Positions 1 through 5,875 of a DNA stretch of 9,772 bases are shown here, one piece after another. Location of the stretch: positions 1 to 9,772 of the forward strand of contig SKHU01000256.1 in the NCBI GenBank assembly GCA_007116755.1, read 5' to 3'. The notes beneath the pieces were generated by a model. It was given only the letters and a program-made list of their open reading frames with translations. It had not been told where the DNA came from and ran no database searches. The position numbers and the translations under genes are program-made. Position 1 is the first letter of the stretch. Each line of letters starts with the position of its first letter. The DNA comes from Alphaproteobacteria bacterium. GTDB lineage: Bacteria > Pseudomonadota > Alphaproteobacteria > Micavibrionales > CSBR16-224.

Positions 1-77
1 CAACGGATAAAGCGGAAGCGCCGAAGCCGGTTGCAGAAGAAACGGCGAAAGCAAAGCCGAAAGCTCTGAAAAAATAA
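1..77 (+). CDS. 3' end of an unidentified gene with a Lys/Ala/Pro-rich tail
   Basis: Reading from base 3, 24 codons run in frame to a TAA stop at 75-77. The encoded tail is made almost only of Lys, Ala, Pro, Glu and Thr and ends in Ala-Leu-Lys-Lys. Basic low-complexity tails like this occur on several alphaproteobacterial ribosomal proteins, trigger factor and nucleoid proteins, but nothing here identifies which. The reading frame is supported by its codon bias, by the tail composition and by a strong terminator 24 bases after the stop. The gene converges on recG. The rest of it lies outside the window, so no function is assigned. Confidence 0.6.
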   Translation, partial: TDKAEAPKPVAEETAKAKPKALKK

Positions 78-100
78 CGCGGCGATAAAAAAAAGACCGC

Positions 101-142
101 AAAAAAGGCCGCATTCAATTGCGGCCTTTTTTTATTTTTTTT
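101..142. terminator. Bidirectional intrinsic terminator between convergent genes
   Basis: A perfect 12-bp inverted repeat pairs 101-112 with 121-132 around an 8-base loop (ATTCAATT). The core is the GC-rich GGCCGC/GCGGCC, flanked by A6 on the left and T7 on the right. On the plus strand the T-rich stretch continues to 142. On the minus strand the complement of the A-runs at 101-106 and 87-94 gives T-tracts. It lies 23 bases after the plus-strand stop at 77 and just after the minus-strand recG stop at 148, so it can serve both transcripts. Confidence 0.9.
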
Positions 143-147
143 ATGTC

Positions 148-2232
148 TCAGCCGGAATGCAGATACTGAATGGCGCTGTCGCGTTCAAACAGATAAAGCA
201 GGGTTTTCAAGGCCTGTCCGCGTTCTGTTTTTAAATCCGGATATTTTTCAATGATCAGGCGGGCATCATCACGTGCGATCGGCACAAGCCGCGCATGTTC
301 GTGCAGATTGACGAGTCTGAATTCCGGCATACCGCTTTGCCGTGTGCCGAGAATTTCGCCTGCGCCGCGCAGCTTTAAATCTTCTTCCGCAATCACAAAC
401 CCGTCTTCCGTATTGCGGATTACGGTCAGGCGCTTTTTTCCGCTTTCACCGATTTTCGGATCATAAACCAGAATACAGGTCGAATCCTCCTCGCCGCGGC
501 CGATGCGTCCGCGCAGCTGATGCAGTTGCGACAGCCCGAAACGTTCGGCATGTTCGATAATCATCACGGTTGCTTCCGGCACATCCACACCGACCTCGAT
601 AACGGTGGTGGCGACCAGCACATCGATTTCTCCTGCGGCAAATCGTCGCATGATTTCCTCTTTTTCTGCGGCTTTCAGGCGGCCGTGGATCAGCCCTGTG
701 CGTTCGCCGAAAACATTTTGCAGGGCGAGGTAGCGATCTTCGGCAGCGGCAAGATCAATCAGTTCGGATTCCTCGACCAGCGGACAGACCCAATAGGCAC
801 GTGCGCCGGCGGAGATTTTGCGCTGCAGCCCTGCAACAACCTCGTCAAGCCGTGCGGCAGAGACAAGGCGCGTGTCAATCGGGCGGCGTCCTGCGGGTTT
901 TTCATCCAGACGGCTGACATCCATATCGCCGTAAGCCGTCAATGTCAGCGTGCGCGGAATCGGGGTGGCCGTCATCACCAGAATATCGCATCCTTTGCCT
1001 TTTGCCGCCAGTGTCAGGCGCTGCTGTACGCCGAAACGGTGCTGTTCGTCTACCACGGCCAGCGCCAGATCGCGATAGACGACATCGTCCTGAAATAAGG
1101 CATGCGTCCCGATGATGATTTTGGCATCGCCGCTTGCGATTTTGGCCAGAATCTCCTGACGGGTTTTGCCTTTGTGCCGTCCCGTCAAAACGGCTGTTTC
1201 AATGCCGAGCGCATCGGCAAACGCGGTGATTGTTTTGATATGCTGCTGCGCGAGAATTTCCGTCGGCGCCATCAATGCCGCCTGTGCGCCGTTTGTGACG
1301 GCGTTCAGCATGGCAAAAAAGGCAACCACGGTTTTGCCGCTGCCGACATCGCCCTGCAACAGGCGCAGCATGCGCACCGGATCACGCATATCCGTATTGA
1401 TTTCTTCAAGGGTGCGTTCCTGCGCGCCGGTCAGGGTGAAGGGCAGGGCGGCACGCATTTTGGCGAATGTATCGGGGCAGGGAGGCAATGCACGCCCGCC
1501 TTGACGGCGGTTATGGCGGCGCACCAGTGCGATGGCCAGCTGGTTGGCCAGAAGCTCGTCATAAGCCAGTCTTTCGCGTTCGAGACGGCGCGGCGACAAA
1601 TCGCTTTCGCTTTCAGGGTGGTGCGCTTTGATAACCGCGTCTTTCCAGCCCGGCCAGTTTTCGCGTTTCAGCAGAGCGGCATCCTGCCATTCCGGAAGAT
1701 CGGGCAGGTCTTCGAGCGCCTGCGTGACCATTTTGTGCATGGTTTTATGCGTCAGCCCCGCTGTCATCGGATAGACAGATTCGATGATTTCGATTTGATG
1801 CCGCTCGGCTTCCGTGCCCGTCATATCAGGATGCGGCATTTGCAATCTGCCGTGAAAATATTCCGCCTCGCCGCTGACAATGCGTGTTGCACCAACGGGA
1901 TATTGCGCCTCAAGCCATGCGCCTTTGGCGTGGAAGTAAATCAGGTCAATGATGCCGCTGCCGTCGGTGCAGCGGATGCGGTAGGGGCGGCCGCGCGAAG
2001 ACGGCGGCGTGTGCTGTTCTATTTTGACAGTCAGCGTGACAATGCTGTGATTCGGCACATCGGCGATTTTCGGTGTAAAGCGCCGGTCAATGAATCGCAC
2101 AGGCAGATGCCAGAGCAGGGCGGCGATTTTCTCGCTGCCTGTCAAAGTTTCGAGCAGCTTGCCCGTGCGCGGTCCGATTCCTTTCAATGACCGGACGGAG
2201 GCGAAAAGCGGATCAAGGATAAAAGGGCGCAT
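148..2232 (-). CDS. recG: ATP-dependent DNA helicase RecG
   Basis: RecG is the superfamily 2 helicase that remodels stalled replication forks, D-loops, R-loops and Holliday junctions. The 694-residue length is normal for the family. The N-terminal region (about 1-165) holds the helix-hairpin-helix-like Leu-Lys-Gly-Ile-Gly segment near 16-20 and the OB-fold wedge domain that splits branched DNA. The helicase core shows Walker A GDVGSGKT at 294-301, the DEQH box at 395-398, the TATP motif at 421-424 and motif VI QLRGRIGRG at 572-580. The C-terminal segment after 610 (EEDLKLRGAGEILGTRQSG) is the conserved RecG/Mfd translocation motif region. The ATG start gives the expected N-terminus. It lies 10 nt after the stop of the DUF2157-like gene and has no strong ribosome-binding site of its own, which suggests translation coupled to the upstream gene. 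Identification is secure. Confidence 0.97.
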   Translation of the reverse strand: MRPFILDPLFASVRSLKGIGPRTGKLLETLTGSEKIAALLWHLPVRFIDRRFTPKIADVPNHSIVTLTVKIEQHTPPSSRGRPYRIRCTDGSGIIDLIYFHAKGAWLEAQYPVGATRIVSGEAEYFHGRLQMPHPDMTGTEAERHQIEIIESVYPMTAGLTHKTMHKMVTQALEDLPDLPEWQDAALLKRENWPGWKDAVIKAHHPESESDLSPRRLERERLAYDELLANQLAIALVRRHNRRQGGRALPPCPDTFAKMRAALPFTLTGAQERTLEEINTDMRDPVRMLRLLQGDVGSGKTVVAFFAMLNAVTNGAQAALMAPTEILAQQHIKTITAFADALGIETAVLTGRHKGKTRQEILAKIASGDAKIIIGTHALFQDDVVYRDLALAVVDEQHRFGVQQRLTLAAKGKGCDILVMTATPIPRTLTLTAYGDMDVSRLDEKPAGRRPIDTRLVSAARLDEVVAGLQRKISAGARAYWVCPLVEESELIDLAAAEDRYLALQNVFGERTGLIHGRLKAAEKEEIMRRFAAGEIDVLVATTVIEVGVDVPEATVMIIEHAERFGLSQLHQLRGRIGRGEEDSTCILVYDPKIGESGKKRLTVIRNTEDGFVIAEEDLKLRGAGEILGTRQSGMPEFRLVNLHEHARLVPIARDDARLIIEKYPDLKTERGQALKTLLYLFERDSAIQYLHSG

Positions 2233-2242
2233 TTTATTCTGT

Positions 2243-3205
2243 TTATTCTGTCTGGTCTGTTTTTTTGATGTTGCCGCTCAGTTTAAAAATATAAGCGCCA
2301 AGTCCCAGCATAATGCAGCCCATTACAATCAGCGTCAAAGGCCAGCCGACCGCATTCGGGAAATTCTCGGTGCTGAAATATCCGATATAGCACAGCATGG
2401 CAATACTGCTGATGAAAAGCAGCGTCCGGCTTTTGGCCACGGTACTGAGATAAATCAGTCCGGCGGTAATACCGAGATAGAGAATTTCCGCAGGCGTGTT
2501 GTCCAGTATTTCAAAGCTGCCCCACAGGGCGCAGAGTGATCCGAAAAAATAGGCAAACGGTGCAAGCACTCTGTGCTGTGACTTGCCGAGAACATATCCG
2601 GCCGCAATCAGTCCGACACCGATCATCAGGCAGATAACATCTTCATGCCGTTCGTTGAAAGTATTGTAAAGGAAGGTCGCGGTAAAAAGCGTAAGAAATG
2701 TCAGCGCGGTAAAAGCCAGAACTGTGCGTCTTTTTGCCCAGAACGTGCCGCCTTGCTGCAGTGTCATCACACCGGTGACCAGCAGGATGGCATGGATTTC
2801 GTCACCGCCGCTCGCATAGGCATCCAGCAGGATGAACAGCCCTGTCGGCTGCAAAAGGGCGGCAATCAGAAACATCGGCGTGACGGCTTTGTCGAATTTA
2901 TTGTCTTTGAGGAAAACAAGCGCCTGAATATAGGCAGCAAGACCGACGCCCAGCGTGATAATCAGCTGCATGGCCAGATTCATATCGTCCCATTTCATGG
3001 CCGTATAAACCGCTATTCCTGCAAAAATAAACAATCCGCCGAGATAGCTGAACAGCGTTTGCAGAATTTTGCTTTTATCGTCTGTCGTATCGCCGCCGCT
3101 TTCTTTCAGCAGTTTTTCAATTTCGCCGATGCTGATTTTATGCTGTTCGGCCAGATCGGCAATCTGCTCCAGCGCCTTCTGTTTTTGATCGTTTTTTTTT
3201 GTCAT
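2243..3205 (-). CDS. DUF2157-like multi-span membrane protein
   Basis: This 320-residue protein has a charged N-terminal stretch of about 45 residues that includes a helical, coiled-coil-like segment (about 8-36). About nine to ten hydrophobic segments follow, roughly at 50-70, 78-98, 110-130, 138-152, 160-180, 190-206, 214-231, 239-255, 261-276 and 286-306. The tail is short, charged and probably cytosolic. The junction between the N-terminal part and the first span, with Tyr-Thr-Ala-Met-Lys-Trp-Asp after the first span, resembles the DUF2157 family of predicted membrane proteins, whose function is unknown. I assign the family from memory of its pattern, not from a search. The start codon has an AGAGG-type ribosome-binding site about 6 nt upstream and overlaps the stop of the previous minus-strand gene (ATGA, 3202-3205). 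It is followed closely by recG, so the three genes probably share a transcript. Confidence 0.8.
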   Translation of the reverse strand: MTKKNDQKQKALEQIADLAEQHKISIGEIEKLLKESGGDTTDDKSKILQTLFSYLGGLFIFAGIAVYTAMKWDDMNLAMQLIITLGVGLAAYIQALVFLKDNKFDKAVTPMFLIAALLQPTGLFILLDAYASGGDEIHAILLVTGVMTLQQGGTFWAKRRTVLAFTALTFLTLFTATFLYNTFNERHEDVICLMIGVGLIAAGYVLGKSQHRVLAPFAYFFGSLCALWGSFEILDNTPAEILYLGITAGLIYLSTVAKSRTLLFISSIAMLCYIGYFSTENFPNAVGWPLTLIVMGCIMLGLGAYIFKLSGNIKKTDQTE

Positions 3206-3873
3206 TCCGCCTCTCCGCCGCTGCTTGTGTCTTCTGCAGTAATCCAGCCGATGAAGTTGATGTTTCTGCTGTAATAATAGGCACGGTGGCCTCCGGGGGT
3301 AACGACTTCAAACTCCAGAGGATTCCCGTCTTTAACAAGACGGTATCCGCGCCTGCTGCGGCTGCTTCCCATGAAAAACAACTCGCTTGCAGGGCTTCTA
3401 TTGTAGCTGCGGTGGGAAAATTCCAGCCTGTATCCGTCCGGCGCGGTCTCGCTGTTGTCGATTTTCAGGGATTTCAGAAAATCCGGAATCTCAACTTCTT
3501 TTGTTTCTTTCAGCTTTTCTCCGTCGCGGATAATCAATTCGCGGAAATAGGAGGCATGAAAGGGGCGGGCGGTATTTTCCGCCGCGTAATAACGGTAAAA
3601 AACAGGATAGTGGCTGGCACCGTAATGGGTTTCCGGTAATTTCCGGACAATGGCGGTGATGCGTCCGTTTTCATCTGTTGTAAAATTAAACCGGACGGGC
3701 GCGAAAAGATTGTTGTGGTAATCCTCGCTTACGAATAGAAAATCATATTGCGGCGGCTCGCCGGTAAAGCGCGGCAGCATACTGGCCGCCAGAAAGAAAA
3801 CCACGATTAGCACGGGCAGCAGGATACCTGTGATCAGCACAAGATTGTCTTTCAGAAATTTGCCGAATGCCAT
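3202..3873 (-). CDS. Single-span membrane-anchored protein of unknown function
   Basis: The protein has 223 residues. Residues 11-30 form one strongly hydrophobic segment, after a short basic N-terminus (Lys5, Lys8), so a signal anchor with the remainder outside the cytoplasm is likely. The soluble part is rich in Tyr, Phe and Arg and looks beta-rich. It has no Cys residues and no motif I recognise. The frame stays open upstream to 4089, but the ATG at 3873 is preferred: it has AGGA about 9 nt upstream, it places the hydrophobic segment at the N-terminus, and a longer start would run through the divergent sdhE gene. Its stop overlaps the start of the DUF2157-like gene by four bases, which implies translational coupling and a shared role. 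Many DUF2157 genes elsewhere are paired with a small membrane-anchored partner (the GDYXXLXY family). That motif is absent here, so this may be a different partner. Confidence 0.75.
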   Translation of the reverse strand: MAFGKFLKDNLVLITGILLPVLIVVFFLAASMLPRFTGEPPQYDFLFVSEDYHNNLFAPVRFNFTTDENGRITAIVRKLPETHYGASHYPVFYRYYAAENTARPFHASYFRELIIRDGEKLKETKEVEIPDFLKSLKIDNSETAPDGYRLEFSHRSYNRSPASELFFMGSSRSRRGYRLVKDGNPLEFEVVTPGGHRAYYYSRNINFIGWITAEDTSSGGEAE

Positions 3874-3913
3874 ATGCTTGTTCCTGTTATTTGACCTGCA
3901 GGGATTATTCACT

Positions 3914-4189
3914 ATGGCACAGGATAAAAAACAAGACAACAGCCTTGAAAATATGCGAAAAAAGCTTATTTTCCGCTCATGGCACCGCGGTACGCGCGAG
4001 ATTGATCTTCTGCTCGGCCGTTTTGCAGATGCGCATCTGCCGGATTTCGACGCGGCAGAACTTAAAGAATATGATGAATTGCTACACAACAGCGATCCCG
4101 ATCTCTACAACTGGCTGACGGGAAAAGAAAATCCGCCCGCAAACCGTGACAGCAGCGTTTTGCAAAAGCTGATAAAATTTCATAAATAA
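3914..4189 (+). CDS. sdhE: Succinate dehydrogenase assembly factor 2 (FAD assembly factor SdhE)
   Basis: SdhE (Sdh5/SDHAF2/YgfY family) is a small cytoplasmic protein that promotes covalent attachment of FAD to the SdhA subunit of succinate dehydrogenase. The 91-residue length is typical. The family signature is clear: Arg-Gly-Thr-Arg-Glu at 25-29 matches the conserved RGxxE motif, within the longer RSWHRGTREIDLLLGRF segment. It is followed by the acidic Glu-Tyr-Asp-Glu-Leu-Leu region and the Asp-Leu-Tyr-Asn-Trp-Leu-Thr-Gly segment at 63-70. The frame is open upstream, but the ATG at 3914 has AGGGA nine bases before it and gives the expected N-terminus. It is divergent from the recG unit across 40 bases. 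In many alphaproteobacteria sdhE lies between mfd and recG, so the divergent arrangement here is a local variation. Confidence 0.93.
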   Translation: MAQDKKQDNSLENMRKKLIFRSWHRGTREIDLLLGRFADAHLPDFDAAELKEYDELLHNSDPDLYNWLTGKENPPANRDSSVLQKLIKFHK

Positions 4190-4196
4190 TGCGATG

Positions 4197-4211
4197 TTAA
4201 GTATTTTTTAA
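4197..4211. promoter_or_regulatory. Candidate CtrA box (TTAA-N7-TTAA)
   Basis: Two TTAA half-sites at 4197-4200 and 4208-4211 are separated by exactly seven bases, the spacing of the binding site for the alphaproteobacterial cell-cycle regulator CtrA. It lies in the gap after sdhE, 67 bases before the ATG of the SemiSWEET-like gene. The surrounding DNA is AT-rich, so a chance match is quite possible. The call rests on the pattern alone. Confidence 0.3.
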
Positions 4212-4278
4212 ATATTTTCCTTTACGATATGGAAGGTTGAATTATTTTCCATGCCGCATCAGCGAAAGGTTGGCGTAT

Positions 4279-4611
4279 ATGGACGTTTTGTCAGCGTTGT
4301 ATATTGCGGCAAATGTGATGGCTTCTGTCAGCTATATTCCGCAAATTATGACGCTGCTTAAGGACAAAACCCGCTCTGAATCCGTCGCAATGGCTTCATG
4401 GATACTTTGGCTTTCCGCCTCGGCAATCAGCTTGACCTATTTTGTTGTGCGGGTGCAGGATCATATCGTCATTTTTGCCAGCAGTGTCAATTTCACGGGA
4501 TGCCTGATTGTCTTGTCTCTGCTGGCGTTTAACCGCGTTCTGAAGGCTGACGGTATCTGTCTTTATGAGATTATTAAAAAGCCTGTGGTGCAAAAAGAGC
4601 CGACATCCTGA
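4279..4611 (+). CDS. SemiSWEET-like PQ-loop membrane protein
   Basis: This 110-residue protein has three hydrophobic helices at about 3-24, 38-57 and 63-84, a single triple-helix bundle as in bacterial SemiSWEETs, which dimerise to form a small-solute (sugar) transporter. The PQ motif sits at 21-22 in the context Ser-Tyr-Ile-Pro-Gln-Ile. It is followed by the typical basic loop Lys-Asp-Lys-Thr-Arg-Ser and by the Ser-Val-Ala-Met-Ala-Ser-Trp start of helix 2. Helix 3 carries an Asn at 71, as often seen in the family. A TTG-initiated extension from 4237 is possible, but the ATG at 4279 has AAAGG nine bases upstream and gives the usual N-terminus. The polar tail after 86 is somewhat long for the family. 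The substrate cannot be told from sequence. It follows sdhE by 89 bases and may have its own promoter. Confidence 0.85.
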   Translation: MDVLSALYIAANVMASVSYIPQIMTLLKDKTRSESVAMASWILWLSASAISLTYFVVRVQDHIVIFASSVNFTGCLIVLSLLAFNRVLKADGICLYEIIKKPVVQKEPTS

Positions 4612-4643
4612 CTTTTTCCTATAAAATTTCTTAACTTTCCTTA

Positions 4644-4652
4644 TGCTATAAT
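4644..4652 (+). promoter_or_regulatory. Extended -10 promoter for the exported-protein gene
   Basis: A consensus TATAAT at 4647-4652 is preceded by TG at the extended -10 position (TGCTATAAT). No good -35 hexamer sits at 16-18 bases, which is typical of extended -10 promoters. Transcription would begin near 4659 and give a leader of about 30 bases containing the GGAGGG ribosome-binding site at 4677-4682, before the ATG at 4689. Confidence 0.6.
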
Positions 4653-4688
4653 GAATGTGGGAAGCATTAAGCTGCCGGAGGGAAAAAA

Positions 4689-5396
4689 ATGCGCTGTAAA
4701 ATAATCTTCGCCGTATTGGCCGTAACGCTTGTTTTTGTTGCAGTGCCGCCGTCTTTTTCATTTACGATACCGGGAGGGTATCGTGATCCTGATCGCCGCG
4801 AGGTGACGGAACCGCATCATATTGCCATGTTGTTTTATAGGTTGGCCGGTTACCGCCCGAATTTTGAAGCATGGGTGCAGGAAACGGAGGAATATCAGCG
4901 TCTTTCCGAACTGGAGCAGGACTATTATCTCGAAGAGCAGATGGAGTATTTGCTCAGTTATTTTATGAATATTGATACAGATCGGCCGATCGTTGTGAAT
5001 ATGCGCACGACAATGTCGGCCTACAGCCAGCAGCATGGCGGCTTTTTCATTGAAGCATTTCGTCCCGATCTGTTTTTCAGTTATGAGTATATGGGCAACC
5101 GTTTTGCCGTGATTCCGACCGATATTGATGCTTATCAATGGTATGAGGCAGCTGCGGAGGAATTGCGGGATATCGGTATTGATCTGACGGCGGAAACTGA
5201 AATTCAGGCGCAGATCATGGTTATTCCCGAAGCTGCAGATGCGCGGGAGCCCGCTATGCTGGGCGAACATCATCACTGGGTGATTTCCGGCCCTGTGCGT
5301 GAAGTGCAGGTCTGGACAGCAGGCGGCGAGAGTTTTCTCTGGGCAGCGGAGCGTGTCGGCGCGCGTGCCAATCCGCTTTTAAACCTGTACAGGTAG
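4689..5396 (+). CDS. Exported protein of unknown function
   Basis: The protein has 235 residues and begins with a classical signal sequence: Arg2 and Lys4, a hydrophobic core at about 5-20, and a probable cleavage region around 22-26. It is therefore expected in the periplasm or outside the cell, and no lipobox Cys is seen. The mature part is acidic and rich in aromatic residues, with an alpha-helical, Glu-rich stretch at about 59-95 and Tyr clusters (Tyr79-Tyr80, Tyr132, Tyr134). A His triplet sits at 194-196. Residues 135-180 and 195-215 look like beta-strands. No Cys occurs after the signal region and no catalytic motif is recognisable. The start is well fixed by GGAGGG seven or so bases upstream and by the consensus promoter before it. 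It is followed by a small charged protein gene and then htrA on the same strand. I do not recognise the family. Confidence 0.8.
   Translation: MRCKIIFAVLAVTLVFVAVPPSFSFTIPGGYRDPDRREVTEPHHIAMLFYRLAGYRPNFEAWVQETEEYQRLSELEQDYYLEEQMEYLLSYFMNIDTDRPIVVNMRTTMSAYSQQHGGFFIEAFRPDLFFSYEYMGNRFAVIPTDIDAYQWYEAAAEELRDIGIDLTAETEIQAQIMVIPEAADAREPAMLGEHHHWVISGPVREVQVWTAGGESFLWAAERVGARANPLLNLYR
5383..5394. repeat. 12-bp perfect palindrome at the end of the exported-protein gene
   Basis: ACCTGTACAGGT reads the same on both strands and ends on the first base of the TAG stop codon at 5394-5396. It has no loop, so it is a poor terminator but a plausible dimer-binding site. It also encodes Leu-Tyr-Arg-stop, so it may simply be coding sequence. 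Confidence 0.35.
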
Positions 5397-5433
5397 GTTT
5401 TGAAATATATTCATAGTTTTAGTTATTTAATAA

Positions 5434-5796
5434 ATGTTTACAAAAATCGGCGAATATCTGAAACCTGTTATGGGGCGGCGAGACCATATGCCGACCACTC
5501 CCGTTAATCCGGTCAAGCCCGATAAAGACGAGCGCGGCGGAAAGAAGCAGGATACAAAACATAAAAACACATCCGGAGAGGGAGAGTTTGCGGAAGACAG
5601 CATGATATTCTCGCTGGATGCGGTTACAGGAATTTTGCAGGAGCAGATTTCAGAAGATATTGACCTTTATCAGGAGGTCAGGCTTCTGGTCAAAGAATTA
5701 AAAAAACGCCGGGTGACGGAAATTGCCGTTGCCGCCGACGAAGACCCGCTTGAAGTACTTGCGCGTGTCGCGCGGGAGGCAGGCATATTGAAATAA
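5434..5796 (+). CDS. Small charged protein of unknown function
   Basis: An open frame of 120 codons runs from ATG 5434 to TAA 5794-5796. Residues 1-55 are hydrophilic and probably disordered, rich in Lys, Asp, Pro and Gly. Residues 57-120 look folded: helices with regular heptad-like hydrophobic spacing (about 60-92) containing a Lys-Lys-Arg-Arg patch at 90-93, then a short strand (Thr-Glu-Ile-Ala-Val-Ala) and a final helix ending in Ile-Leu-Lys. There is no signal peptide, membrane span or Cys, so it is probably cytoplasmic. The start is uncertain: no clear ribosome-binding site precedes 5434, and in-frame ATGs at 5470, 5488 and 5602 are alternatives. The codon pattern through the C-terminal half resembles that of neighbouring genes. 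It sits between the exported-protein gene and htrA. I do not recognise the family. Confidence 0.65.
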   Translation: MFTKIGEYLKPVMGRRDHMPTTPVNPVKPDKDERGGKKQDTKHKNTSGEGEFAEDSMIFSLDAVTGILQEQISEDIDLYQEVRLLVKELKKRRVTEIAVAADEDPLEVLARVAREAGILK

Positions 5797-5816
5797 AAGA
5801 TGTTTCGTATTATATC
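5788..5816 (+). promoter_or_regulatory. Possible sigma-70 promoter for htrA
   Basis: TTGAAA at 5788-5793 and TATATC at 5811-5816 are separated by 17 bases and match the -35 and -10 consensus at 5 and 4 of 6 positions. The -35 box overlaps the last codons of the preceding small gene. The start point would be near 5823, about 50 bases before the htrA ATG. The surrounding DNA is AT-rich, which lowers the weight of the match. No clear stress-sigma consensus was seen. Confidence 0.35.
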
Positions 5817-5875
5817 ATGGTGATAGAACTGTTTTCTCATTGGTAATAGAAATAAAAAAAACAGGGAAACGGATC

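Noticed and set aside
1102..2190. Long plus-strand open frame (about 362 codons) opposite recG
   Set aside because: It is the antisense shadow of recG, whose motifs are intact throughout. The translation is rich in Cys, His, Arg and Phe with no recognisable domain and no ribosome-binding site.
3874..4089. 72-codon N-terminal extension of the single-span membrane protein
   Set aside because: It would run antisense through sdhE. The internal ATG at 3873 has a good ribosome-binding site and puts the hydrophobic anchor at the N-terminus.
4229..4252. ATGGAA/TTCCAT inverted repeat in the gap before the SemiSWEET-like gene
   Set aside because: Only six base pairs with a 12-base loop in AT-rich DNA, and no T-tract; it is expected by chance.
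5826..5860. GAACT-containing stretch before htrA as a stress-sigma promoter
   Set aside because: The GAACT box has no matching -10 element at the right distance for RpoE- or EcfG-type promoters.
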